A stretch of DNA of 64,000 bases, taken from positions 1,453,501 through 1,517,500 of the forward strand of contig NZ_CP087715.1 of the NCBI RefSeq assembly GCF_020991125.1. The letters run 5' to 3'. Numbering within the stretch: position 1 is the stretch's first letter; every line of letters starts with the position of its first letter. This DNA is from Microbulbifer celer. GTDB taxonomy: Bacteria; Pseudomonadota; Gammaproteobacteria; Pseudomonadales; Cellvibrionaceae. This document shows positions 51,689 through 61,026 of this stretch, piece after piece. The notes under the pieces were generated by a model. It did not search any database, had not been told where the DNA came from, and was given only the letters and a program-made list of their open reading frames with translations. The translations under genes and the position numbers were made by a program.

Positions 51689-52672
51689 TTGCAATATCTG
51701 GATTTGACTGTCGTAGAGCAGGCTTGGGCATGGTTGAACCGGGACGAAACCGTTTGGCTTTGCACCGTGCTCTCCACCTTCGGCTCGTCTCCGCGGGAGC
51801 CGGGAGCAATGCTTGTCGCACGTGCCGACGGACAGCATGTGGGTTCGCTCTCCGGGGGCTGTGTTGAAGAAGACTTTCTGGAGCGCTTGAGCGCAGGGGC
51901 GTTCAGCCAGCCGGTACAGTGTGTTCGCTATGGTGGCCAGGAGGGCCTTGGGGGCTCGCGGGTGACACTGCCCTGCGGAGGTACCCTGGATGTGTTGATC
52001 GAGCGCATGGCGCCGGGAAGCGATAGCCTGCTGCATCTGGAAACCCTGCTGGCCACTTTGCGTGGCGAGCAGGCGCTGACACGGCGGGTGGATCTGGACT
52101 CGGGCGAGAAAACCTTTGTCGAGGATGGCGGGGTGGGGCCCAGGGTAGTCCTGTCTGAGGCGTGTAGGGTTGCCTCGATCCGCGTCGGCCCCGCGGTGCG
52201 CCTGATTATTGCCGGCCTTTCCACTGTATCTATTGCCTGCGCCGAGTTTGCCAGGCAGTTGGGCTACGAAGTGATTGTCTGTGATCCGCGGGAAGAGGCG
52301 CTGAACAGTGTTCACCTTGAAGGCTTGAGTGTCGAGCCGGTACTGCCTTCCATTTACATTGCTTCGCCGGGGGCCTGTCATCCGGCTACAGCGATCGTCG
52401 CGCTGACCCATGATCCGCGGATTGATGATCTGGCGATGATGGAAGCGGTCAATACGCCAGCTTTTTATATTGGGGTCATGGGGTCCCGGCAGTCTTCCCT
52501 GGCCCGCGCCGAGAGATTGCGTCGCACGGGTGGCCTGAGTGAGTCTGAAATTGCCCGTATCAATATGCCTATTGGCTTGGCGCTGGGTAGCAAAACCCCG
52601 GCGGAAATTGCCCTGGCGGTGATGGCCGACATACTGCGAGTGCAGCGTGGGAAGACTCGCGATGCGCTCTGA
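51689..52672 (+). CDS. XdhC family molybdenum-hydroxylase maturation protein
   Basis: A 327-residue protein. The N-terminal XdhC/CoxI domain is clear in FGSSPREPGAMLV and GSLSGGCVEEDFLERL. The C-terminal Rossmann-like XdhC_C domain has LIIAGLSTVSIACAEFARQLGYEVIVCDPREE and VMGSRQSS. XdhC inserts or sulfurates the molybdenum cofactor of xanthine dehydrogenase-type enzymes. The start is a TTG at 51689 without a strong ribosome binding site. It overlaps the MocA-like gene by 11 bases. No molybdenum hydroxylase gene is in the window. Confidence 0.85.
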   Translation: MQYLDLTVVEQAWAWLNRDETVWLCTVLSTFGSSPREPGAMLVARADGQHVGSLSGGCVEEDFLERLSAGAFSQPVQCVRYGGQEGLGGSRVTLPCGGTLDVLIERMAPGSDSLLHLETLLATLRGEQALTRRVDLDSGEKTFVEDGGVGPRVVLSEACRVASIRVGPAVRLIIAGLSTVSIACAEFARQLGYEVIVCDPREEALNSVHLEGLSVEPVLPSIYIASPGACHPATAIVALTHDPRIDDLAMMEAVNTPAFYIGVMGSRQSSLARAERLRRTGGLSESEIARINMPIGLALGSKTPAEIALAVMADILRVQRGKTRDAL

Positions 52673-53276
52673 GTCTTCTGAATCTGTCGTTGGCCTGATT
52701 CTTGCCGCGGGATATTCCCGTCGGTTTGGCATGCAAGATAAACGCACTGCTTCCTTTGGCGATACCGGGACACTGTTGTCCGAAACTCTGAGTCGTGTGA
52801 CAGAATGCTTTGCGCATTGGTATGTGGTCGTGCGCGAAGAAGATGATCTCGGTGCCTTACATTTGCCGCTTCATACGCCCGTGATCCGTACTTGTCGAGC
52901 GTCACTCGGGCAGGGTGCGAGTATGGCTGATGCTTTCGCTGCTATTGGCGAGTTAGACGGGTTGCGAAACTGTAACGCGGCGGCAGTACTCCTGGGGGAT
53001 ATGCCCTATATACAGCCGGACACCATCAGCGGACTGTGCGTGTACGCCGACGAGCAAAGCCTACTGCGAGCTACTTATGCCGGGCGGCCGGGGCATCCGG
53101 TCATTTTTGGCCGCAGATTCTGGACGGAACTTACCAAAGTGACCGGGGATCGGGGCGGCCTGGACGTGATCTGTCAACACCCTACGTGTTATCGGGAGAT
53201 ACCCAGCGCGGACGCTGGTGTTTGCCGGGATATTGATCATTTATCTGATTTTACGGTTGCCCCGGAAACGCAATAA
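52662..53276 (+). CDS. MobA/MocA-like nucleotidyltransferase
   Basis: A 204-residue protein. ATG 52662 is 7 bases after GGGAAG. GLILAAGYSRRFGMQDKR is the nucleotide-binding G-x-x-x-A-A-G-x-S-x-R-x-G motif, LLGDMPYIQPDTI holds the metal Asp, and GRPGHPVIFGRRFW and GDRGG are typical of molybdopterin cytidylyltransferases. It probably makes molybdopterin cytosine dinucleotide for a hydroxylase matured by the adjacent XdhC, with which it overlaps. The C-terminus is shorter than in some MocA. Confidence 0.85.
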   Translation: MRSESSESVVGLILAAGYSRRFGMQDKRTASFGDTGTLLSETLSRVTECFAHWYVVVREEDDLGALHLPLHTPVIRTCRASLGQGASMADAFAAIGELDGLRNCNAAAVLLGDMPYIQPDTISGLCVYADEQSLLRATYAGRPGHPVIFGRRFWTELTKVTGDRGGLDVICQHPTCYREIPSADAGVCRDIDHLSDFTVAPETQ

Positions 53277-53305
53277 TGTAACGCGATCTGAGATCCCGCT
53301 ACATT
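53275..53305. terminator. imperfect stem between convergent mocA-like and greB genes
   Basis: AATGTAACGCGATC (53275-53288), TGA loop, GATCCCGCTACATT (53292-53305) pair except at two positions. The MocA-like stop lies at the left edge. There is no T-run after it. It resembles the stems at other convergent gene ends in this window. Confidence 0.4.
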
Positions 53306-53322
53306 TCAAGACCATAGCCCTG

Positions 53323-53838
53323 TCAGGTTTCGGTGCCAGGCTCCGGATATTGGATCTCGACAATATAGTAGGTGACCCACTGCTCCATCTGCTGGATTTC
53401 AATTTCATCGTCCAATCGCTTGCCGATCAGTGCGCGGGCCACTGGGGAGTCCATCGAGATCAAGCCTTCTTTCACATTAAACTCGTCCGGACCGACGATG
53501 CGGTATTTCACTTCCTTGCCGTCGTCATCTTCCAATGTTACCCAGGCGCCGAAAAAAACTTTTTCACGGTCTTCGGGAATACGATCCACTACGGTGATTT
53601 CTTCCAGACGCTTGGTCAGGAAACGTACCCGGCTGTCGATTTCCCGCAACCTTTTCTTGCCGTAGATATAATCGGCGTTTTCTGAGCGATCCCCGAGTTT
53701 GGCGGCATCGCTTACTGCCTGGGTTACCCTTGGGCGCTCTTCTTCCCAAAGGAATTTCACTTCTGCGCGCATACGCTGCGCGCCTTCCGGGGTGATGTAA
53801 CGGGAGCCGCGGGGGCGCGGCGGTCGCCAGCGGCCCAT
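53323..53838 (-). CDS. greB: transcript cleavage factor GreB
   Basis: A 171-residue Gre factor. The N-terminal coiled-coil has the tip acidic pair in DRSENADYIYGKKRLREIDSRVRFL (shown in part), with SENADY the catalytic tip. The C-terminal FKBP-like domain follows (VTLEDDDGKEVKYRIVGPDEFN and SMDSPVARALIGKR). GreB rather than GreA is supported by the YGKK tip sequence and the basic N-terminal RPPRPRGSRYITPEG. It cleaves backtracked RNA. Its ATG shares a base with the S9 peptidase stop (TGATG), so they are translationally coupled. Confidence 0.92.
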   Translation of the reverse strand: MGRWRPPRPRGSRYITPEGAQRMRAEVKFLWEEERPRVTQAVSDAAKLGDRSENADYIYGKKRLREIDSRVRFLTKRLEEITVVDRIPEDREKVFFGAWVTLEDDDGKEVKYRIVGPDEFNVKEGLISMDSPVARALIGKRLDDEIEIQQMEQWVTYYIVEIQYPEPGTET

Positions 53839-55799
53839 CAGCCATTTTCCTTCAGGTTATGGATGTTGATACCGGGCCCGGGAACTGGCAGGGGGAAATC
53901 GAAGATACGGCTGTAAAACTCGAGCTCTCCTTCCAATGCCATCTTTATACTGTCGGCACTGCGGAAGCCGTGACCTTCCTCCGCGAAGGTAATATAGGCT
54001 ACCGGTAACCCGCGGGCTTTCAGGGCATTGACCATGGCTTCGGCCTGGTTGGGCGGCACCACCTTGTCTTCCATACCCTGGAAGAAAATCACCGGGCAGT
54101 TGAGTTTTTCGATGTGCTCGATAGGCGAGCGTTCACGGTATAGGGATTCCGCCTCCGGCCAGGGACCGACCAGCTTGTCCAGATAGCGGGATTCAAATTT
54201 GTGGGTGTCCTGGGCGAGAGTGGTGAGGTCGCCGATGCCGTAGTGGCTGGCACCTGCAGAAAAAGTGTCGTGAAACGCGAGGGCGGCGAGCACGGTGTAG
54301 CCGCCGGCGCTACCGCCTTTGATCAGCAGGCGCTGTGGATCTGCGAGGCCTTTCCGAACCAGGTATTCCGCACCGGCACAGACATCCTCTACATCGACAA
54401 CTCCCCAGCTGTCCTTCAGGCGGTCGCGATATTCACGGCCGTAACCGGTGCTACCAGAGTAGTTCACGTCCAGGATGGCGATACCGCAGCTGGTCCAGTA
54501 CTGGATTTTCAGGTTGAGGGCCGCGGAAGTGGCGCCAGTGGGGCCCCCGTGACTGAACACGATCAGTGGCGGTAACTCCCCGTCCGGGGCGGTGAATGCC
54601 GGGTTGGTGGGTGGATAGTAAAACCCGTGCACTTCGCGTTCTGCGACCTGAAAACTGATCGGCTCTGCGCGGGAATAGGTGGCTTTGGGCAGCGTCAGTT
54701 CTCCGCCTTGCGCGATGGTTTGAAACTGCTCGTCGACCGCTGAGAACAGGGCGATTTCCGGCAGCGAGTCTGCGCTACCGGCAATCATCAGTGCCTTGCC
54801 TTCGGTGCAGCTGATGCTCTCGAAGTCACAGCCGGGGTGCGGCAGCAATTTGGACGCTCCGCTGTTCAGGTTGATGGTAGCCAATTGCCAGAGACCGTTT
54901 TGTGTAAAGGTGCAGAAAATGTCGTGTTCAGAAATGAATCCGTAAGTGGACATGCCAAATACCCACTGGGGCGTGGCAAATTCTGCGGGCTTTTCCCAGA
55001 TCGGCGTATCGCTTCCCAGGCGGTACAGGTTCCACCAGTTGTTGCGATCGGAGACGTAAAACAGCGCTCCTTTGGGCGACCACTGCGGCTGAAAAATGGA
55101 TTCGTTGCTGCCGCCGGCGACTTTGCGGACGTTGGTATTTTTTCCGTCTGCATCAATGTCGGCGAGCATAAGCTCGGTGGTATCCCATGGCATATCCGGG
55201 TGGTGCCATTGCAAAAAGCTCAACTGGTTGCCGTCGGGACTGACGGCGGGGTTGGAATAGAAATCGGCGCCTTCCGCGATGACTTCGCTGGGCGCATTGC
55301 CAGCGGGATCGATGGCGACAATACGGGCGATCGCTTCGCGGTCACTTTGCGATTCGTCTTCCTGCACACAGATCAGCCGTTGTCGCGCTTTATCCAGGGT
55401 CAGGTCTGCATAGCGGAAGGGGCCTTCCGGGGTCAGCGGCTCCGGTACTTCCCCGTCCAGCGGCATACGGTAGATCCGTTGATCTGCCGCCAGCACGAAA
55501 TAGATCCAGCCGTCCGCCACCAGATAACTGCCGCCGCCATATTCGTGGGCTTTCGAGCGCACACTGAGGGGCGCGGGTAAAAGATCGCGACGCCCGGAAT
55601 CAGGGTCAAACGCTACCAGCACGGAGCGTCCCTTTTCCGCCGGACGGGATTCGAGCCAGTAGGCCCGGCCATCAAACAGTCGCGCTTCACTCAGACGGAC
55701 ATTACCGGCAGTCAGCAGGTCGCTGCTGATCTGTGAAAGCCAACTGCCATAGGGGGCCTGTTCCGGGGTGTTTTCTGATGCGGAATCCGTAGTGGCCAA
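53838..55799 (-). CDS. S9 family (prolyl oligopeptidase-type) peptidase
   Basis: A 653-residue serine peptidase. The N-terminal beta-propeller (about 30-380) is followed by an alpha/beta-hydrolase domain with nucleophile GGSAGGY, acid GMEDKVVPPNQAE and His in EEGHGFRS. No signal peptide, so it is cytoplasmic. TTG at 55799 is preferred because AGGAG lies 8 bases upstream. The longer frame to 55889 also begins with TTG, has no such site, and includes a 13-base direct repeat (TGTACGCGGGC at 55851 and 55864) that looks non-coding. It is related to acylaminoacyl or dipeptidyl peptidases. It is followed directly by greB. Confidence 0.88.
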   Translation of the reverse strand: MATTDSASENTPEQAPYGSWLSQISSDLLTAGNVRLSEARLFDGRAYWLESRPAEKGRSVLVAFDPDSGRRDLLPAPLSVRSKAHEYGGGSYLVADGWIYFVLAADQRIYRMPLDGEVPEPLTPEGPFRYADLTLDKARQRLICVQEDESQSDREAIARIVAIDPAGNAPSEVIAEGADFYSNPAVSPDGNQLSFLQWHHPDMPWDTTELMLADIDADGKNTNVRKVAGGSNESIFQPQWSPKGALFYVSDRNNWWNLYRLGSDTPIWEKPAEFATPQWVFGMSTYGFISEHDIFCTFTQNGLWQLATINLNSGASKLLPHPGCDFESISCTEGKALMIAGSADSLPEIALFSAVDEQFQTIAQGGELTLPKATYSRAEPISFQVAEREVHGFYYPPTNPAFTAPDGELPPLIVFSHGGPTGATSAALNLKIQYWTSCGIAILDVNYSGSTGYGREYRDRLKDSWGVVDVEDVCAGAEYLVRKGLADPQRLLIKGGSAGGYTVLAALAFHDTFSAGASHYGIGDLTTLAQDTHKFESRYLDKLVGPWPEAESLYRERSPIEHIEKLNCPVIFFQGMEDKVVPPNQAEAMVNALKARGLPVAYITFAEEGHGFRSADSIKMALEGELEFYSRIFDFPLPVPGPGINIHNLKENG

Positions 55800-56094
55800 A
55801 GTCTTTTCTCCTGTCGCTTGCCGGACATCGGGCGGCGTGAATGTGGGCACTGTACGCGGGCATTGTACGCGGGCTTGTGGGGGCGGCAAGGGGCGCTGAT
55901 GCAGGTGGCACGGGGGGCAGGTCGCAAAGTGGTTTACGCAGCAGAGCGCGGGAGAGGTCTCTGAAAGTCACTGGTTGATTGCAATACCTTTCTGCGCGGC
56001 TGCTAGTCTTATTGTAGTCGCGTCATTTGGCGCCAGCCGGCCTGATATCTACTGCTGCTATTCATCGGACCGGGACTTTATGGCGGAGAGCGGT

Positions 56095-57600
56095 ATGCAA
56101 GGTTTTTTGGACGGATTGGCATCCCTGGTGGGTTGGGGAAGCAACCTGACCTGGGGCGGTCTGGGCGGATACTGGTGGCTGGGTATCCTGATTGCCGCAC
56201 TGTTACCTGCCGGGCTGTATTTCAGTATTCGGACGCGTTTTGTACAGTTTCGCGCCTTTGGTCATATGTGCCGGGTGATGTCGCACAGCTTCCGCAAGGA
56301 ACACGATGACTCCGTGTCGTCCTTTCAGGCTTTTGCCACCAGTGCCGCGGCCCGAGTGGGGACTGGTAATATTGCCGGCGTTGCCGTTGCCATTACTGCC
56401 GGTGGACCCGGTGCCATTTTCTGGATGTGGCTGGTGGCGATGGTGGGGATGGCCACTAGCCTGGTGGAAAATACGCTGGCGCAGGTTTTCAAAGAGCAGG
56501 GGGAAGTGGCGGGCACTTTCCGTGGTGGTCCTGCTTACTACATCGACAAGGGACTGGGCAAGCGCTGGAAATGGTTGTCTATCGTCTTTTCTGTTTTTCT
56601 CGTTTTCTGCTTCGGTTTTTTCTTCAATGCGGTGCAGGCGAATGCCATGTCCGAGGCGATACATGCAGCCTGGGGCATCAATCCGTTATTGGTTGGCGTG
56701 TTCATTGCGATTCTGGCCGGGTTGATTGTGTTTGGAGGAATCAGGTCCATCGGTAAGTTTGCCGGTATTGTGGTCCCGATCATGGCGCTGTGCTATATCG
56801 CCATCGCTATTTATGTGATTGTTACCAATGTGTCGCGACTCCCCGAAGTATTCGGGCTGATTTTTTCAAATGCGTTTGGCATACAGGAAGCGGGTGCCGG
56901 GGCATTCGGTGCGGTGGTGGCCAACGGCATCAAGCGAGGCTTGTTTTCCAATGAAGCCGGTATGGGGTCGTCGCCGAACGTGGGTGCGGTAGCGGATGTC
57001 AAGCATCCGGTGGTGCAGGGCTACGTACAGATGGCGTCGGTGTTTCTGGATACCATGTTGATCTGTACTGCGACCGCAGCGCTTATCCTGCTGAGCAATG
57101 TAGAGTTGAGCGGGGCTATGGAAGGGGTAACGCTGACACAGGCGGCCCTGGCCAGCGAGGTGGGGAGCTGGGGGAACAGTTTTATTGCCGTGGCACTGAT
57201 ATTTTTTGCGTTTACTTCCGTAATTGCCAACTACTACTACGCCGAGACCAATATTTTCTACCTCTGGCATACACGTGCATCGATATTTTGTTATCGGTTT
57301 TTATATATCGTATTTATTCTGTTTGGTGCTTGGGTGGCCTGGAGCGGCAGTTCGGATAACTTCCAGTTATTGTGGAATATGGCGGATATGTCCATGGGCT
57401 TTATGGCGTCAGCCAATCTGCTGGCCATCCTGTTGTTGTCCGGCGTGGCGATCAAGGTGTTTGCGGACTATGAGGCCCAGCGGGATCGAGGGATTGCCGA
57501 GCCGGTATTCGATGCCCGGCGGCACGACATTCCAGGTATCGAAGCCGATGTCTGGCAGGGTGGTCCGCATATCCCCGGTGAACATACCGAAACGCATTGA
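56095..57600 (+). CDS. sodium:alanine (AGCS) symporter
   Basis: A 501-residue ten-or-more-TM symporter of the AGCS family. The ATG at 56095 follows GGAGAG by 4 bases; ATG 56080 is also possible. Landmarks are GLGGYWWLGILIAALLPAGLYFSIRTRFVQFR, GNIAGVAVAITAGGPGAIFWMW and KRGLFSNEAGMGSSP (all shown in part), where the N-E-A-G-x-G motif is typical. It imports alanine or glycine with Na+. It is divergent from the S9 peptidase gene, with a 295-base gap holding no gene. Confidence 0.9.
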   Translation: MQGFLDGLASLVGWGSNLTWGGLGGYWWLGILIAALLPAGLYFSIRTRFVQFRAFGHMCRVMSHSFRKEHDDSVSSFQAFATSAAARVGTGNIAGVAVAITAGGPGAIFWMWLVAMVGMATSLVENTLAQVFKEQGEVAGTFRGGPAYYIDKGLGKRWKWLSIVFSVFLVFCFGFFFNAVQANAMSEAIHAAWGINPLLVGVFIAILAGLIVFGGIRSIGKFAGIVVPIMALCYIAIAIYVIVTNVSRLPEVFGLIFSNAFGIQEAGAGAFGAVVANGIKRGLFSNEAGMGSSPNVGAVADVKHPVVQGYVQMASVFLDTMLICTATAALILLSNVELSGAMEGVTLTQAALASEVGSWGNSFIAVALIFFAFTSVIANYYYAETNIFYLWHTRASIFCYRFLYIVFILFGAWVAWSGSSDNFQLLWNMADMSMGFMASANLLAILLLSGVAIKVFADYEAQRDRGIAEPVFDARRHDIPGIEADVWQGGPHIPGEHTETH

Positions 57601-57860
57601 GGCGGGCGACCTGGGGCACAGCGTCCTGTGGCGCGACATCGACCTGAATGGATGGGATGGCCCGCAGGGTGATCGCCCGAATGTGATGGGCTTTGTATTT
57701 TGGAGAAGGGGAGTGAGACCCTGTTCCGCCATTGCTTGTGATCCCGGTTGGTAAACCGGAAACCTGTCCTATTTTGCCAGTTCTCCTGAGAACCAGTGCG
57801 CAATGAGTGTTGCGGGAATCTTTTACAGTCCCGGCTGGAGAGAAACATCAGGAAACCACC
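57601..57860. other. 260-base gap after the symporter gene
   Basis: I see no gene in it. A frame running from inside the symporter through 57754 has no ribosome binding site and no family. A weak stem CCGGTT (57744-57749) and AACCGG (57754-57759) may end the symporter transcript. The ribosome binding site of the next gene is the CAGGAAA near 57850. Confidence 0.5.
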
Positions 57861-60479
57861 ATGCCGGGCCAGCAAAAATTTCAGATCGTTTCCACCGGAA
57901 AAACCCTACGTGCAGCACCGCCTCAGGATGTACTACGGCAGGCAGCACGCGCCTTTTCCGTAAGCGCGGGGCAAGCGCGGAAGCTGTTGCTCAAAGGTTG
58001 GGTGATCAAAGACGAGCTGACATCCGGTCAGGTGGTTCAATACCGTACCCAGTTGCAACAGATCGGCCTCAGGGTTGAGGTATATCCCGCGGGAAAGTTC
58101 GACAATCGCGTGTTGCTGTCGCGGCTGGAGTACGCGCAAAGACGCCGCGAGCGAAAGCTGGCCGGTGGTGTCCGCCCTGCGCAGGCGGCGAACGCGGGCG
58201 AAGTGACAGAAGCGACGGCGCCCCGCACCGTGAGTCAGTCCTCAGCCCCCAAAGCGGTTGCGCCAGCGCGAGAGGTGTCCACGTCGGAAGCCGAAGTTCC
58301 ACCAGGCACCCAACCCCAATCTGTCCCCGTGAAGCCCAACAACGGAAAGGCTCGCCAGCAGTTGGTATCGTTGTTTGATGACGCTGGTAAACCCGCTCCG
58401 CGCAATGTTGCCACAGAGACACTGTACCTCTGGTTTGGCATTGTGTTCGCCGCGACGGTGCCGATGCTTTTTGCATTATTGGCTGCGGTTTGCCTGTATC
58501 AGGGGGGATTGGCGCTGTGGCGAATCCCCGCTGCGATAATGGCCGGAGAATTTGGCGCGGGGACGGTGGCCGGCAGCGGTGTGGCGCTGTTACTGCTCGC
58601 ACTGTTTGCCAGCCTTTTCCTGTGGCCATACTACCGCTCTGGTAGGGCCTTGGCCAGCGAACATTCGCCAGCGACGATCCCTCTCAAACAGTCCGATGCC
58701 CCAGGACTGTTCCTGTTACTCGAAGTGCTGCAAGAAAAAACCGGATTGCCGCTCCCCCGGCAAGTGGCGGTCACTCCGGGGGCAGATATTGCTGCCCGTA
58801 GTGCAGGTATACGCGCCCACTTACGTGGGGAAGTCACGCTCACACTGGGGTTGGCAAGTGCGCGCGGTCTGTCCGGTGGAGAAAGCCTCGCCCTGATCGC
58901 GCGCGCCCTGTGTTTTCATCGTGGGCTACCTCTGTCTCTTGCGAGCTGGCTGGTGACAGAGCCCGCGCGGCGCCTGGAATCAATGCAGGTGGTATTGGAG
59001 AGCGAGCAGACCCCGGTTTCCGATTTGGCACGCAATGGGCCAGCGAAGGTTTTGCAGACACTGCTGGCCAGTTCGGGGTTGGCTTTGATCCCCATCGTCG
59101 AGCGCCTGCAAGCTCTGCACCGCCTGGTAAGTGGAAGACTGGCAACTCGAGTGCAGGGGCAGGGAGACGCTTGGGCTGCGCATATCATAGGCAGTGATGC
59201 CTTTACCGCATTTGCTGAGCGCTGGCACCAGTTGGTGCACGCGGACCTGGTTACGGGAGAGATCAACCGGGAAGCGCAATTGATGGGCAAGCGGCTCCAG
59301 GACTATCCCGCTGCGGTGCAGTGGCTGTTTGAGAATCTGGATCAGTCCACGCGTTTGGGGATCGAAGTCGCCATGGGCGAGGAGGCCGATATCTGGAACC
59401 CGCTGGAGCCAGCGAACAACGAGCGGGTCTTTCAGGTTGAGGAGCGCGAAGTGAGCGCGGTGCTCGCCCATCAGGATTTTTCTCTGGTAAAGCTGTTTGC
59501 GGACTTTGCTGAGCTCAGTGCCCGGATCAGCAAGCTCGGAGGTGAAGAAGGTTGCCGGGTGGTGGAAAACCGCCTGCTGATGACGGCCAGTGAAAAGTCC
59601 GAACAGGCGCAAAAGGTATTGGCGGAATACTTCAACCGCGCCATACCGCGCGACATGCTGCCGCTCGAAGGACCAAAGAATGAGGCGCTGCAGCGGCTTG
59701 ACCTGCAGGAAACCATCGACTGGTTGCGCGAGCGGTTGGTGGAACTGCAGGAGCTGGAGCAACGCCGCAACAGCCTGCTTGTACAGGCTGCCAGGATTCA
59801 GCTGGGCACTGCACTGATTCGTGCCAGTTCAAACAGAGAACCCGCGACGGTGGATGCCGGAAAGTATCACCTGAATGGATTTACCCCCGCGGCTGCCGAT
59901 GAGTCCCGCCGTGACAATCGCGCCAGGATGAAAGAGTGCATGCAACAGCGAGAGCGAGTCTTCAGCATGTTTTATCAGCGGATTGAAAAATCTCTGGCAG
60001 GGTTGGGCGCTGGTGGACAGGAGAAGGCGCGCAAGCTCTATCGTGAGCTTAAAGCCTATAAAGCCCTTGCCGAACCCCTGTCTGCTGTAGAAGGGTGCGG
60101 TGACCTGCTCAGTGAGATGGTGGCGGAGGTACCCGCGGAGCGTGTCGCCCCACCGCTGGTGCAAAAGTACATCAATCTGGCAGTGGCGCAGGTGACGAAG
60201 TTGCGGGAAGCCGTTGCCGGCCACGCAGAAGTGTTGGGTGATGACCTGTCGGAAGCGTTGGTTGCGTTTGTCGAGTCCACTGCGTTGAGTGAGAGCGAGA
60301 TACCTGAGGGCGGGCGGGAGACGGCGGATCGACTACAGGCTGTGGGGCTGTGTTGTAAAAGCGCCGGTGCGGTCGTACTGGAGCGCTATCACCACACATT
60401 GGCTTCACTACTGCGCCTGTGTCTGGAAGAGGAACGTCGCCTGAATATCAGACCGTTACGACTCGCTGCGTTCGCGTGA
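57861..60479 (+). CDS. large two-TM protein with a degenerate M48 peptidase-like core
   Basis: An 872-residue protein; ATG 57861 follows CAGGAAACC. Residues about 5-70 match a small domain common at the start of membrane proteins (KFQIVSTGKTL, VLRQAARAFSVS, KGWVIKDELT, Y..QLQQIG). A Pro/Ala-rich linker and two TM segments (about 195-225 and 235-262) follow. The next part resembles M48 metallopeptidases: VTLTLGLASARGLSG (about 322-336) is where those have a V-L-T-I-G-L-P-L-V-A-G-L stretch. The HExxH zinc helix is ALCFHRG (about 350), and the E/D-A-D-R region is GDAWAAHIIGSDAF. No HExxH occurs anywhere, so it is probably a dead peptidase. Long helical stretches fill 440-860. Family otherwise unknown. 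Confidence 0.75.
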   Translation: MPGQQKFQIVSTGKTLRAAPPQDVLRQAARAFSVSAGQARKLLLKGWVIKDELTSGQVVQYRTQLQQIGLRVEVYPAGKFDNRVLLSRLEYAQRRRERKLAGGVRPAQAANAGEVTEATAPRTVSQSSAPKAVAPAREVSTSEAEVPPGTQPQSVPVKPNNGKARQQLVSLFDDAGKPAPRNVATETLYLWFGIVFAATVPMLFALLAAVCLYQGGLALWRIPAAIMAGEFGAGTVAGSGVALLLLALFASLFLWPYYRSGRALASEHSPATIPLKQSDAPGLFLLLEVLQEKTGLPLPRQVAVTPGADIAARSAGIRAHLRGEVTLTLGLASARGLSGGESLALIARALCFHRGLPLSLASWLVTEPARRLESMQVVLESEQTPVSDLARNGPAKVLQTLLASSGLALIPIVERLQALHRLVSGRLATRVQGQGDAWAAHIIGSDAFTAFAERWHQLVHADLVTGEINREAQLMGKRLQDYPAAVQWLFENLDQSTRLGIEVAMGEEADIWNPLEPANNERVFQVEEREVSAVLAHQDFSLVKLFADFAELSARISKLGGEEGCRVVENRLLMTASEKSEQAQKVLAEYFNRAIPRDMLPLEGPKNEALQRLDLQETIDWLRERLVELQELEQRRNSLLVQAARIQLGTALIRASSNREPATVDAGKYHLNGFTPAAADESRRDNRARMKECMQQRERVFSMFYQRIEKSLAGLGAGGQEKARKLYRELKAYKALAEPLSAVEGCGDLLSEMVAEVPAERVAPPLVQKYINLAVAQVTKLREAVAGHAEVLGDDLSEALVAFVESTALSESEIPEGGRETADRLQAVGLCCKSAGAVVLERYHHTLASLLRLCLEEERRLNIRPLRLAAFA

Positions 60480-60525
60480 TACCTGACCGGCAGTTCTCGC
60501 AGAGGGTAGGGGTCTGTGGGCCTGA

Positions 60526-60849
60526 TCAGCCACCTGCCAGTTTCACTTTCAGGTTTTTAGCCTCCAGTGCCGCCTTGATTTCGGTGCGCTTGTCGCCCTG
60601 TATCTCAATTACCCCGTCTTTTAACGTGCCGCCACAGCCACAGCGCTTTTTCAGCTCTGCGAGTATCAGCTTAAGCTCGCTATCGGACCCTTCCAGGCCG
60701 CGCACACAGGTCACGCCCTTGCCCTTACGACCTTTGGTTTCCCGCTGAATGCGCACGATACCATCGCCGCTGTGACGGGTCTCTTTTGGCGCTTCTTCTT
60801 TGATGCGTCCACGATCAGTGGAATACACCAGGCGATTCTTGTCTCTCAT
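60526..60849 (-). CDS. yciH: YciH/SUI1 family translation factor
   Basis: A 107-residue SUI1/eIF1-like protein. The start MRDKNRLVYSTDRGRI and later VRIQRETKGRKGKGVTCVRGL and KRCGCGGTLKDGVIEIQGDKR (shown in part) are the YciH pattern. The family reduces initiation errors at the P site. It is divergent from a potassium channel gene. It lacks a stretch of about 5 residues at the N-terminus compared with E. coli YciH. Confidence 0.9.
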   Translation of the reverse strand: MRDKNRLVYSTDRGRIKEEAPKETRHSGDGIVRIQRETKGRKGKGVTCVRGLEGSDSELKLILAELKKRCGCGGTLKDGVIEIQGDKRTEIKAALEAKNLKVKLAGG

Positions 60850-61026
60850 AAAACTTCCCGAGATTTATTGCGGTTCGGAATTGGCGAAGGATAGCGGAAT
60901 TGCCCGGGGTGACCAACCGGATGCCGGCCGAGTGCCCCAATTGAGTGTTGACCGTGTGATAGAACCGGACTATTTGTCGTAAACTGTGGGGAATAACCGG
61001 GCGAGACGCAGTAAAAGGAATCATTC

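Noticed and set aside
51152..52747. A 531-codon open frame on the minus strand
   Set aside because: It runs opposite azlD, the gap and xdhC, has no ribosome binding site or domain, and its composition (His/Arg/Gln-rich) is that of the reverse of GC-rich genes.
57224..57754. A 176-codon plus-strand frame overlapping the symporter end
   Set aside because: The symporter frame is conserved over the same bases. The overlapping frame has no start signal and no domain.
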